Positions 7,201-15,260 of a stretch of DNA of 64,000 nucleotides are shown one piece after another. The first letter of the stretch is position 1, and each line of letters opens with the position of its first letter. The position numbers were made by a program, and so were the translations under genes. Source of the stretch: Geodermatophilus aquaeductus (GTDB taxonomy: Bacteria; Actinomycetota; Actinomycetes; Mycobacteriales; Geodermatophilaceae); NCBI RefSeq assembly GCF_900182545.1, contig NZ_FXTJ01000011.1, positions 62,001-126,000 of the forward strand, read 5' to 3'. The notes beneath the pieces are model-generated. The model was not told where the DNA came from and did not search any database. It saw only the letters and a program-made list of their open reading frames with translations.

Positions 7201-8620
7201 CCGCGTACATCGCCGCGTCGGCGCGGGACAGCAGGCTGTCGGCGTCGTCGCCGCGCCGGGAGAGGGCCACACCGGTGCTCGAGCGCAGCGGCGGCCCGCC
7301 GTCGGTCGGCGTCGCCAGCGTCGCGGTGATGCGGTCGACCAGGCGCCGGGCGGCGTCCTCGGTGGCGGTGCCCGGGCACAGGACGACGAACTCGTCGCCG
7401 CCGATGCGGGCCACGGTGTCCCCGGGGCGCACCACCGCGCGCAGCGCCGCGGCCATCCGCAGCAGGGCGGCGTCGCCGGTGGCGTGGCCGAGCGTGTCGT
7501 TGATGGTCTTGAAGCCGTCGAGGTCGCAGTACAGCAGCGCGGCGGGTAGGCCCTCACGGGCCTGGACCTGCAGCGCCTGACCGACCCGGTCGAGCAGCAG
7601 CGCCCGGTTGGGCAGGCCGGTGAGGGCGTCGTGCAGGGCGGCCTCGCGCAGCCGGGCCTCGAGCTCCCGCTGCGCGGTCACGTCCATCATCGCGACGACG
7701 GCGCCGGTGAGCCGGCCCTCGGCGTCGAGCACCGGGGTGCCCGAGCCCCGCAGCACGCGCAGGGGGTGCCCGGGCCGGTCGATGGCCATCTCGGCGTCGC
7801 GGACCCGGCCCTCGGCGTACACCCGCGCCAGCGGGACCTCCTCCGGCCGCAGCCGGCGGCCGTCGGGGGTGCACAGGCCGAAGGCGTCGACGACGTCCTC
7901 GGTCAGCCGCGCCCCCTCGACCCGCTCGGCGTAGCGCTCGGGCAGGCCGTGCCACTCGCGGCCCAGTCGGTTCAACAGCGTGAGTCGGCCGTCGGCGTCG
8001 GCGGCCACCACGCCGACGGGCAGCGACTCGAGCAGCGCCCGGGTGAAGGCCTCCGAGCGGGCGGCGTGCCCGGCCGCGGCCTGTGCCTGGTCCCGGGCGG
8101 CCGCGCTGGCGGCGGCGAGGTCGGCGAGCTGGCGGGCCTGGCGGCGCCGCTGGAAGAGGGCGACGACGACCGCCGCGAGGTCGTCGAGACGCTTCCCGGT
8201 GTCGGGGGCGAAGGCGTGCGGTGCGGTGTCGAAGACGCACAGCGTGCCCACCGTCTCCCCGTCGACGACGAGCGGCGCGCTCGCGTAGGCCCGGACCGTG
8301 GCGCGGCGGCCGTCCACCCAGGGGTTGCCGGCGTAGCGCGGCTCGGCCGCGAGGTCGTCGTGGACCCGGGTGCGCGGGCCGCCGGCGTTCATCACCGCGC
8401 ACAGCGACTCCTCGCGCGGCGAGGAGCAGCCGAGGAAGCCGTGCGGCACGACCTGGTGCTGCTCGCACGCGTCGAGGACGTTCACGGTCGCGCACGGCAC
8501 CCCGGCCACGGCCGCGGCCACGCGCACGACGGCGGCGAGCTCGGCGTCCCGGGCGAGGTCCTCGAGGTCGAGGTCGGCCAGCGCTGCCGTGGGTTCGACA
8601 GTGGCCGGGGGAACGGTCAT
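7181..8620 (-). CDS. GAF-PAS-GGDEF diguanylate cyclase
   Basis: A 479-residue soluble sensor enzyme predicted to make cyclic di-GMP from two GTP. A GAF domain occupies about residues 20-165 (VVPHGFLGCSSPREESLC, APLVVDGETVGTLCVFD). A PAS domain follows at about 190-310 (LLESLPVGVVAADADGRL, GAVVAMMDVTAQ), then GGDEF from about 320. The catalytic motif is intact (RIGGDEF, about 407-411), and an inhibitory I-site (RPGD) sits five residues before it, so product inhibition is expected. No membrane segment is present. The gene converges on the TetR gene with a short overlap. Confidence 0.92.
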   Translation of the reverse strand: MTVPPATVEPTAALADLDLEDLARDAELAAVVRVAAAVAGVPCATVNVLDACEQHQVVPHGFLGCSSPREESLCAVMNAGGPRTRVHDDLAAEPRYAGNPWVDGRRATVRAYASAPLVVDGETVGTLCVFDTAPHAFAPDTGKRLDDLAAVVVALFQRRRQARQLADLAAASAAARDQAQAAAGHAARSEAFTRALLESLPVGVVAADADGRLTLLNRLGREWHGLPERYAERVEGARLTEDVVDAFGLCTPDGRRLRPEEVPLARVYAEGRVRDAEMAIDRPGHPLRVLRGSGTPVLDAEGRLTGAVVAMMDVTAQRELEARLREAALHDALTGLPNRALLLDRVGQALQVQAREGLPAALLYCDLDGFKTINDTLGHATGDAALLRMAAALRAVVRPGDTVARIGGDEFVVLCPGTATEDAARRLVDRITATLATPTDGGPPLRSSTGVALSRRGDDADSLLSRADAAMYAVKRSRR

Positions 8621-8681
8621 GGCACAGGCAACGGGTGGTGCGTGCCCCGGCTGCAGGGCGGCGGGGGGCGCGTTCCCCCGA

Positions 8682-9281
8682 TCAGGTGAGGGCGCGGACG
8701 GTCTCCACGACGGCGAACACGGCGAAGACGACGAACAGCACCGCGGCCACCCGGCGGATCAGCGCCACCGGCAGCCGGTCGGCCAGCGTCTTGCCGAGGA
8801 ACACCGCCAGGCCCGACACCGTGAGCAGCGCCGCCCAGGCGCCGATGAACACCGACAGCGGCTCGTCGAAGCGCGCGGCCAGGCCCGCGGTGGCCAGCTG
8901 GGAGAGGTCGCCCCACTCGGCCGCGAACAGCACGCCGAAGGAGACGGCGGCTGCGCGCAGGAACGACGTCCGCTCCCGCGCGTCGGCGGCCTCCCCGCCG
9001 TCCTCGGGCCCCTCGGACGCGCTGCGCCACAGCAATACCGCGCCCACGAGGAAGAGCACCGCGACGACGCCGCTGACCAGCGCCGTCGGCAGCAGGGACA
9101 GCAGGCTGCCGGCGGTGACGGCGATGGCGACCTGCAGGCCGAAGGCGGTGCCGACGCCGACGAACACCGGCAGCGGCGGGAACCGGGTAGCCAGGATGAG
9201 GCTGGCGAACAGCGTCTTGTCCGGCAGCTCCACCGGCAGGACGAGGACGAACGCCGTCACGACGACGGACAGGACGATCAC
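8682..9281 (-). CDS. GDT1/TMEM165 (UPF0016) family Mn2+ exporter
   Basis: A 199-residue membrane protein with six helices in two homologous halves, each with the acidic signature of the family: ELPDKT near residue 18 (variant of ExGDK/R) and EWGDLSQ near residue 125. Family members transport Mn2+ and/or Ca2+; bacterial ones expel manganese. The GTG at 9281 fits this domain architecture. The long leader upstream matches the yybP-ykoY manganese riboswitch, which independently supports a manganese role. The Gly-to-Pro change in the first motif (ELPDK) is a minor oddity. Confidence 0.88.
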   Translation of the reverse strand: MIVLSVVVTAFVLVLPVELPDKTLFASLILATRFPPLPVFVGVGTAFGLQVAIAVTAGSLLSLLPTALVSGVVAVLFLVGAVLLWRSASEGPEDGGEAADARERTSFLRAAAVSFGVLFAAEWGDLSQLATAGLAARFDEPLSVFIGAWAALLTVSGLAVFLGKTLADRLPVALIRRVAAVLFVVFAVFAVVETVRALT

Positions 9282-9349
9282 GGGTGCTCTCTTCCGCTCG
9301 GCACTGCCGGGCGGGGGCGCGTGCCTCCGACCGGCAGCGCGACGACTGC

Positions 9350-9465
9350 TCCGGCCGAAGGTCTCGCCCACCCGCGCGGGGCGCGGGCCCGCTGACCGGG
9401 CGGCTCCCGCGGGAGCCGCCAGCATGTCGACCAGCGGACGGGGGGCTACTCCCCTTCTCGGGCGC
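9350..9465 (-). promoter_or_regulatory. yybP-ykoY (manganese-sensing) riboswitch
   Basis: On the minus strand the leader begins GAGAAGGGGAGTAGCCCC (GGGGAGTAG at 9454-9446). It continues through stems GGCGGCTCCC/GGGAGCCGCC and GGGCCCGCGC/GCGCGGG and ends GGGCGAGACCTTCGG (GCGAGAC at 9367-9361). GGGGAGTAG at the 5' side and GCGAGACCTTCGG at the 3' side are the conserved blocks I know from actinobacterial yybP-ykoY RNAs. It lies directly upstream of the UPF0016 gene, the usual target, and should switch expression on when Mn2+ is high. Boundaries are approximate. Confidence 0.85.
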
Positions 9466-9600
9466 CAACCCTAGACGACCGGGGCCGGGAATCCCGGTGC
9501 GCGCCGGTGTGTGCCCCGTTACCGTCGCGCCGTGCCATTCCGTTGACGCCCTGACCGGATCCCCCTGCCGCCGGCCGCGCGGCCACTGGCCCGCCTGGCC

Positions 9601-10710
9601 GTGGCCTGGACCGCGCTGTCCGGGCTGGCCCCCGTCTACCCGCTCTACGCGCTGCTGTTCCTCGACACCGGCCTGTCCGCCGCCCAGGTGTCGGGCCTGT
9701 TCGCCCTGTGGTCGGTGACCGGCCTGCTCGCCGAGGTGCCCACCGGTGTGCTGGCCGACCGCTGGTCGCGCCGGGGCGCGCTGGTGCTGGCCGGGGTGCT
9801 CGAGGCCGCCGGGTTCGTGCTGTGGACGGTCGCGCCGGGCCTGCCCGGCTTCGCCGCCGGGTTCGTCGTCTGGGGCGTCGGGGGCGCCCTGGTGTCCGGC
9901 GCCGGCGAGGCGCTGGTCTACGAGGGGCTCGCCGCGGTGAACGCGGAGGACGCGTTCGTGCGGGTCCAGGGCGCGACGACGGCGACCGAGCTGCTCGTGC
10001 AGGTGCCCACCGCTCTGCTGGCCGGGGTGCTGGTCGAGGCCGGCGGCTACGCGCTGGTCGGGTGGGCGAGCGTGGGGGTGTGCCTGGCGGCCGCGGCGCT
10101 GGCCACCCGCTTCCCGGAGACCGCGCCGACCGGGGACGACGACGGCGAGGGTGGGGGTGGTCTCCGGTCGGCCGTGGCGGAGGCGCTGCGCCGGCCGTCG
10201 CTGCGGATGGCGGTCGTCGCCGTCGCGCTGCTCGGCGGGCTCGACGCGCTGGAGGAGTACTTCCCGCTCATGGCGCGCGACCGCGGTGTGCCGACGGAGC
10301 TCGTGCCCACCGCCGTCCTCGTGATCGCGCTGGCGGGGGCCGCCGGCGCCGCGCTGGCCGGCCGGCTGGCGCAGCTGCCGTCCCGGGCGCTGCCCGTGCT
10401 GCTCGCGCTGTCGGCGGTCCTGCTCGCGGTCGGGGCGCTGACCGGGACCGCCGTGGCGCTGGCCGCCGTCGCGCTGTCCTACGGCCTGTACCTCGCCGTG
10501 CTGGTGGTGGGGGAGGCGCGGCTGCAGGAGCAGGTGCCGGGCGCGGCGCGGGCCACGGTGACGTCGGTCGCGGGCCTGGGCATCGAGCTGAGCTCGCTGC
10601 TGGTCTTCGGCGCGTGGGCGCTGGGCGCGGCGCCCGCCGTCGCGGTGCTCTTCCTCGCCGTCGTCCCCGTCGTCGCCCTCGGCCTGCGCGCCCGCGTCCG
10701 TGCCCCCTGA
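9601..10710 (+). CDS. MFS transporter
   Basis: About 369 residues with around 11-12 hydrophobic helices. The family signature between helices 2 and 3 is seen in GLLAEVPTGVLADRWSRRGA (about residues 41-60). A hydrophilic central loop (FPETAPTGDDDGEGGGG) separates the two halves. No substrate-specific motif is recognised; a drug or metabolite exporter is possible. The GTG at 9601 is the first standard start, but it lies well inside the first helix relative to family members and there is no clear ribosome binding site. The frame stays open upstream to 9547, so the true start may be non-standard. It converges on the LarB-fusion gene across a palindrome that includes its stop codon. Confidence 0.8.
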   Translation: MAWTALSGLAPVYPLYALLFLDTGLSAAQVSGLFALWSVTGLLAEVPTGVLADRWSRRGALVLAGVLEAAGFVLWTVAPGLPGFAAGFVVWGVGGALVSGAGEALVYEGLAAVNAEDAFVRVQGATTATELLVQVPTALLAGVLVEAGGYALVGWASVGVCLAAAALATRFPETAPTGDDDGEGGGGLRSAVAEALRRPSLRMAVVAVALLGGLDALEEYFPLMARDRGVPTELVPTAVLVIALAGAAGAALAGRLAQLPSRALPVLLALSAVLLAVGALTGTAVALAAVALSYGLYLAVLVVGEARLQEQVPGAARATVTSVAGLGIELSSLLVFGAWALGAAPAVAVLFLAVVPVVALGLRARVRAP

Positions 10711-10737
10711 GCGGCAGAAATGGCCATTTCTGCCGCT
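10710..10737. terminator. Perfect 28-bp palindrome between convergent genes
   Basis: Two 14-base arms (AGCGGCAGAAATGG and its complement) meet without a spacer, starting on the last base of the MFS stop codon and ending 5 bases before the end of the convergent GGDEF-LarB gene. It shares the core GCGGCAGA-R-ATGG with the palindrome at 960-991, so it is a recurring bidirectional terminator-like element. Confidence 0.7.
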
Positions 10738-10742
10738 GAGGC

Positions 10743-13487
10743 CTACCTCGCCGTCCGCCTGGCGATGCGGGCGGCGAAGACGCCGGCGGCATGGCCGTTG
10801 TCGATGTTGCTCACGACCACGCCCGGCGACGCCGAGTTGAGCATCGTCAGCAGCGCCCCGAAGCCGCCGAAGGAGCCCGGCTGCCCGGTCGAGGTCGGCA
10901 CCGCGACGATCGGGACGTCGGTCATCGCGCCCACCGTCGCCGCCAGCGTGGCGTCGAGGCCCGCGACCACGACGAGGCAGTCGACGTCGTCGAGCAGCGT
11001 GCGGTCGGTGAGCAGCGGGCGCAGCCGGCCGCCGACGTCGTCGACCCGCACGACCTCGGTGCCGGTCACCCGCGCGACGAACGCGGCCTCGGCGGCCACC
11101 GACGCGTCGGCGGTGCCGGCGCACAGGACGCCCACCCGCCCGCGCGGCTCGGGGACGGGGCCGACGGCGGCCGACATCGCCGCGGCGTCGACCGTGGTCG
11201 ACCCGTCGTAGGCGGCGGCCAGCGCGACGAGTGTGTCGGCGCTGGCCCGCACCACCAGCGCGGGCCGGTCCGGGTGTGCGGCGCGCGTCTCACGGACCAG
11301 CGCGAGCACCTGCTCGGTGGTGCGGCCCACGCCCCAGACGACGTCGGGCTCGGCCGGCACGGGCCGGGCCGGGGCGGCCGGCGGGGCCGGGTCGGGGGCG
11401 GGCGCCAGCGCGGGCTGCCCCGGGCTGCCCAGCGACAGCGGCGGGTCGGCCAGCAGCGGGGCGAAGCCGCCCACGGGGTCCAGCGCCGAGGACCGCACGG
11501 GTCCGACCCGGACGGTGGCCGGCCGGGCGGGCGCGGTCGGCGGCGGGTCCGCCGGGGCGTCGGGCGCGCGGGTCTGGGTGACCGCCGAGAGCCGGACGAC
11601 GCGGTCGCGGCCGCTGCGCTTGGCGTCGTAGAGGACGCCGTCGGCGGCGGCGAACAGCGTCCGCCGGTCGTCGCCGCGGGTGGCCGAGGCGATGCCGACG
11701 CTGATCGTCACCGGCACGGTCACCCCGAGCGCCGCCCAGTCGTGGGCGGCGACGGCGCGGCGGATCCGCTCCAGCGCCCGCTCCGCCTGCTCGGCGGTGG
11801 TGTCGGGCAGCAGGACGACGAACTCGTCGCCCGCCCACCGGCACACCTCGTCGGTGTCGCGGCACCCGGCCAGCAGCAGGTCGGCGACGGCGCGCAGGAC
11901 CGCGTCCCCGCCGGGGTGCCCGACGGCGTCGTTGATCGACTTGAACCGGTCGACGTCGACGACGGCCAGCGCCGGCGTGGTGCCCGCGCTGAGCAGGCCG
12001 TCGAGCCGGGCCTCGGCGTAGCGGCGGTTGGGCAGGTGGGTGAGCGGGTCCTCGTAGGCCTGGCGGCGCAGCTGCCCGGCGGCGCGCTCGTTCTCCAGCA
12101 GGCTCTTGCGCCGGCCGAACAGCTCCACCCAGCGGGTGCGCCGCTCGTCGACCCGGTCCAGCTCGTCGGCGAGATAGGCCTGCAGGTAGGGCAGGGCGCG
12201 GCCGGCGTCGTCGAGCTCGGCGTGCAGCGTGCACAGCTCGCGCAGCGCGGACCGGCGCAGCCGGGGCAGGCCGTGCTCGGTGGCCAGCGACAGCGCCTTG
12301 GCCAGCTGCTCGTCGGCGCCGCGTCCGTCGCCCTGGCGGCGCAGCGCCCGGCCGAGCGCGAGCAGCGCCGAGGCCAGCAGTGCGCGGTCGCCGGTGGCGC
12401 TGGCGATGCGGACGGCGGCGCGCAGCGGGCCGGTGGCGGCGGCGTGCTCGCCCAGCCCGACCAGCGCCGCGCCGTGGACCACCTGCGCGGCGACGATGCC
12501 GTCGGCATCGGGCGGCAGCTGCGCCAGGGCCTGCTCGGCCAGCCGGCGGCTCTCGGCGAAGTGCGGGACGGCGGCCTCGGGCTCGCCGTCGTCGAGGAGG
12601 GCCTCGCCCAGCTCCGCGCACAGCGCGCCGAGGCAGGTGGCGGCGCCGGCGACGAGCACGTCGGGGTCGCCGTCGTCGGGGCCGAGCGTGCCCTGCTCCG
12701 CGGCCGCGGTGGCCGCCTCCAGGGCGCGGCGCTGGTAGTCCAGCGCCAGCGGCATGAGCTCGAGGTCGGCGAGGACGCCGGCCAGCGTGCCCAGGGTGTC
12801 CACGAGCAGCGCGTCCGGCGGCAGGGCGGGGTCGAGCAGGCTGGCCGCCTCGACCGCCTCGTCCATCGCCGCGTCGATCCGGCGCGAGAGCAGCTCGATG
12901 CGGGCGTGCCGGGCCAGGCCGGCGGCGCGCTGCAGGTCGTCGTCGGCGGCGTCGAAGGCGGCCTTGGCCGAGCGCACCAGGGCGATGGCGAGCGCGGCGT
13001 GGGAGGCGGACTCCGAGCGCGGGTCGCCGTCGTCGCGGGCGCCGTCGCCGCCGTCGAGGAGGTCGGCGACGCCGGCGTGCAGGTCGAGGGACTCGGTCGC
13101 CTCGGGCGCGTCCAGCGGCTCGCCGACGAGGGTGAACCCGGCGACGCGCAGCCGGCGGACCAGCAGCTCGGCGCGCAGGGTGTCGGCCCAGGCGCGGCCC
13201 AGGGAGGGCTCGGGGTCGCGCGCGGTCTCCGCGGAGGCGGCGCCGGCCTCGGCGGGCCCGGCCTCGTACGGCGAGGACGGGTCGACGACCGACAGCAGCC
13301 GCTCGGCGTCGTCGAGCTGCCAGTTGGCGAGGGCGGCGGTCACCCGGTGGTGCAGGGCTCCCGGTGGCACCAGCGCACTGTGCACGCCGTCGGCCGGGGA
13401 TGCGAGCACCCGGACGCGGGCACGCCGTGTGGCGCCGGTCCCGTCGTCCGTCGCGTCACTGGCGTCCCAGCCGCGGCCGGCGCTCAC
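10743..13487 (-). CDS. TPR-like / GGDEF / LarB-like fusion protein
   Basis: A single 914-residue frame with three parts. Residues ~40-465 are Ala/Leu-rich helical repeats of TPR character. Residues ~470-635 are a GGDEF domain with signature RWAGDEF (~551-555, first Gly replaced by Ala, a variant often still active) and an I-site RDTD five residues earlier. A Pro/Ala-rich linker (~640-710) leads to a LarB-like domain (~712-914) with GVGRTTEQV, VGVLCAGTAD, VVVAGLDATLA, PIVAVPTSTG, FGALLTMLNS and NIDNGHAAG. LarB carboxylates and hydrolyses nicotinate adenine dinucleotide in nickel-pincer cofactor synthesis. The normal NSCAPG/NACAPG motif here is NSASPG, so the family's essential Cys is Ala886 and that chemistry is doubtful. 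No larC or larE is nearby. The start overlaps the upstream TPR-GGDEF stop (GTGA). Confidence 0.85.
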   Translation of the reverse strand: MSAGRGWDASDATDDGTGATRRARVRVLASPADGVHSALVPPGALHHRVTAALANWQLDDAERLLSVVDPSSPYEAGPAEAGAASAETARDPEPSLGRAWADTLRAELLVRRLRVAGFTLVGEPLDAPEATESLDLHAGVADLLDGGDGARDDGDPRSESASHAALAIALVRSAKAAFDAADDDLQRAAGLARHARIELLSRRIDAAMDEAVEAASLLDPALPPDALLVDTLGTLAGVLADLELMPLALDYQRRALEAATAAAEQGTLGPDDGDPDVLVAGAATCLGALCAELGEALLDDGEPEAAVPHFAESRRLAEQALAQLPPDADGIVAAQVVHGAALVGLGEHAAATGPLRAAVRIASATGDRALLASALLALGRALRRQGDGRGADEQLAKALSLATEHGLPRLRRSALRELCTLHAELDDAGRALPYLQAYLADELDRVDERRTRWVELFGRRKSLLENERAAGQLRRQAYEDPLTHLPNRRYAEARLDGLLSAGTTPALAVVDVDRFKSINDAVGHPGGDAVLRAVADLLLAGCRDTDEVCRWAGDEFVVLLPDTTAEQAERALERIRRAVAAHDWAALGVTVPVTISVGIASATRGDDRRTLFAAADGVLYDAKRSGRDRVVRLSAVTQTRAPDAPADPPPTAPARPATVRVGPVRSSALDPVGGFAPLLADPPLSLGSPGQPALAPAPDPAPPAAPARPVPAEPDVVWGVGRTTEQVLALVRETRAAHPDRPALVVRASADTLVALAAAYDGSTTVDAAAMSAAVGPVPEPRGRVGVLCAGTADASVAAEAAFVARVTGTEVVRVDDVGGRLRPLLTDRTLLDDVDCLVVVAGLDATLAATVGAMTDVPIVAVPTSTGQPGSFGGFGALLTMLNSASPGVVVSNIDNGHAAGVFAARIARRTAR

Positions 13488-15154
13488 GAGGAGGACCCGT
13501 CGACGAGGCCGGGCGCGCGCACCCGGTTGCGCCCGCCCCGCTTGGCGGAGAACAGGTGCAGGTCGGCGGTGTCGAACAGCGAGCGCCAGCCTCCCGGCGC
13601 GGCGTCGTCGTCGGAGGCCGGGGCGGTGGCCACCCCGATGCTGACGGTGATCGGCTCGCTCAGCGCCAGGTCGCCCCAGTCGGCGTCAGCGACCGCCTCG
13701 CGCAGCCGCTCGGCGGCGGCCAGCGCCTGGGCCGGGGTGGCCGTCGGGAGGACGACGAGGAACTCGTCACCGGCCCAGCGGTACACCTCGTCGCCGACCC
13801 GGCTGTGCTCGCGCAGCAGCGTGGCCACCCGGCGCAGCACCTCGTCGCCGTGGGAGTGCGAGGTGTCGTCGTTGACCTCCTTGAACCGGTCGACGTCGAC
13901 GACGGCCAGCGACAGCGGCTCGGTCCCCAGCCGCAGCCCGGCCAGCCGGCGCTCGGCGCTGCGCCGGTTCCCCAGCCCGGTGAGCGGGTCCTCCAGCGCG
14001 TGCCGGCGCAGCACGGCGGCCTGCCGCTCGACCTCCCGCAGGCGGCTGCGGCGGACGAACATCTCCGCCCACAGCTCCCGGCTGCGGGCGTGCGCGCGGC
14101 CGGTCTCGGCGCGGTAGGCGTCCAGCCAGTGCAGCGCCTCGGCCGGCCGGCCCATGGCGGCGGTGGCCTGGCCGAGCTCGAGCAGGCACTGCCGGTAGCG
14201 GCGCCGGTCGGCGGTGGCGGCGAAGGCCCCGGCGGCGTCGACGAGCAGGTCGGCGGCCTCCTCGGCGTGGCCGCCGCCGGTCTGCGCCTGGGACAGGCGG
14301 GTGAGCAGCCGGGACAGGGCCAGGTCGGCGTAGCCGCACAGCCAGGTGCTGCCGCTGCGGTGCACCCGCCGCTGCACGCTGCGCAGCGGGCCCAGCGCGT
14401 CGTCGAGGTCGTCGTGGCAGGCCAGCGCCCACGCCTGGACGACGTCGAGCAGGTCGAGGTCGTCGGGGTCGGGCTCGACGTCGAGCGCGCGGGCGTCGCC
14501 GGCGCGGGCCAGCGCGGTCCCGGCCAGCTCGTGCGCCCGGTCCGCCTGGCCCCGGCGGCGCAGGGTCTGCGCCAGCTCCACGTGCTGCTGGGCGCACAGC
14601 CGCAGCAGCAGCCACTGGTCGGCCGGGTCGGGCAGCGCGGCGGCCACCCGGTGCCCGCGCTCGGCCGAGGCGACGGCGAGCTCCTCGAGATCGAGGGCGG
14701 TGAGGGTCAGCGACAGCCACAGGTGCGCCTGGGCGAGCGCGCGGGACGGCTCGCCGGCGGCCGGCGCGGGCGGGTCGAGCTGCTCGGTGAGCAGGCTCGC
14801 GTCGACGGCGAGCAGCATCGCGGAGTCGGGGTGGTCGGCGGTCGCCTCGACGTGGGCGAGGTAGGCCAGGACCAGCGCCGTCGAGGCCGTCGGCGGGCAG
14901 CCGCCGAGGTCCTCGCGCGCGGCGGCCACCCCTGCCACGGTGGCGTCCCGGTCGCCGTCGAGGAGGCCGCGCCGGGCGGCCAGCGTGTGCCGCCAGGCCG
15001 CCCAGCAGGGGTCGCCGGCGGCATCGAGACGGGCCTCGACGTCGTCGAGGCCGGCGCGGAAGGCGGCGGCGTCGTCCCGGCCGCTCGCGGCCAGCAGGCA
15101 CCACAGAGCAGCGTCGAGATCACCGTCAGTGACGGGAGAGGGGCCGGGGGTCAC
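13484..15154 (-). CDS. TPR-GGDEF protein (putative diguanylate cyclase)
   Basis: A 556-residue soluble protein. About 380 residues of Ala/Leu-rich helical repeats (for example AHLWLSLTLTALDLEELAVA and LLELGQATAAMGRPAEALHW) are followed by a short coiled coil (RRSRLREVERQAAVLRR). The GGDEF domain follows ([28 protein letters not shown]) with signature RWAGDEF near 460-464 and I-site RVGD just before it. The GTG start at 15154 has GAGGAGG about 8 bases upstream. It is the first gene of a coupled pair with the paralogous TPR-GGDEF-LarB gene. The partner or ligand sensed by the repeats is unknown. It is divergent from pheA. Confidence 0.87.
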   Translation of the reverse strand: MTPGPSPVTDGDLDAALWCLLAASGRDDAAAFRAGLDDVEARLDAAGDPCWAAWRHTLAARRGLLDGDRDATVAGVAAAREDLGGCPPTASTALVLAYLAHVEATADHPDSAMLLAVDASLLTEQLDPPAPAAGEPSRALAQAHLWLSLTLTALDLEELAVASAERGHRVAAALPDPADQWLLLRLCAQQHVELAQTLRRRGQADRAHELAGTALARAGDARALDVEPDPDDLDLLDVVQAWALACHDDLDDALGPLRSVQRRVHRSGSTWLCGYADLALSRLLTRLSQAQTGGGHAEEAADLLVDAAGAFAATADRRRYRQCLLELGQATAAMGRPAEALHWLDAYRAETGRAHARSRELWAEMFVRRSRLREVERQAAVLRRHALEDPLTGLGNRRSAERRLAGLRLGTEPLSLAVVDVDRFKEVNDDTSHSHGDEVLRRVATLLREHSRVGDEVYRWAGDEFLVVLPTATPAQALAAAERLREAVADADWGDLALSEPITVSIGVATAPASDDDAAPGGWRSLFDTADLHLFSAKRGGRNRVRAPGLVDGSSS

Positions 15155-15260
15155 GCATCCCTCCTCCTCGACGCCGGGCGTCCGGCCGCACGGGCCGGCG
15201 GCGAGGCAGCTCCCCCCGGACGGGGATCGCACCCCTGTCCGACCGCACTACCCTCGTCGG

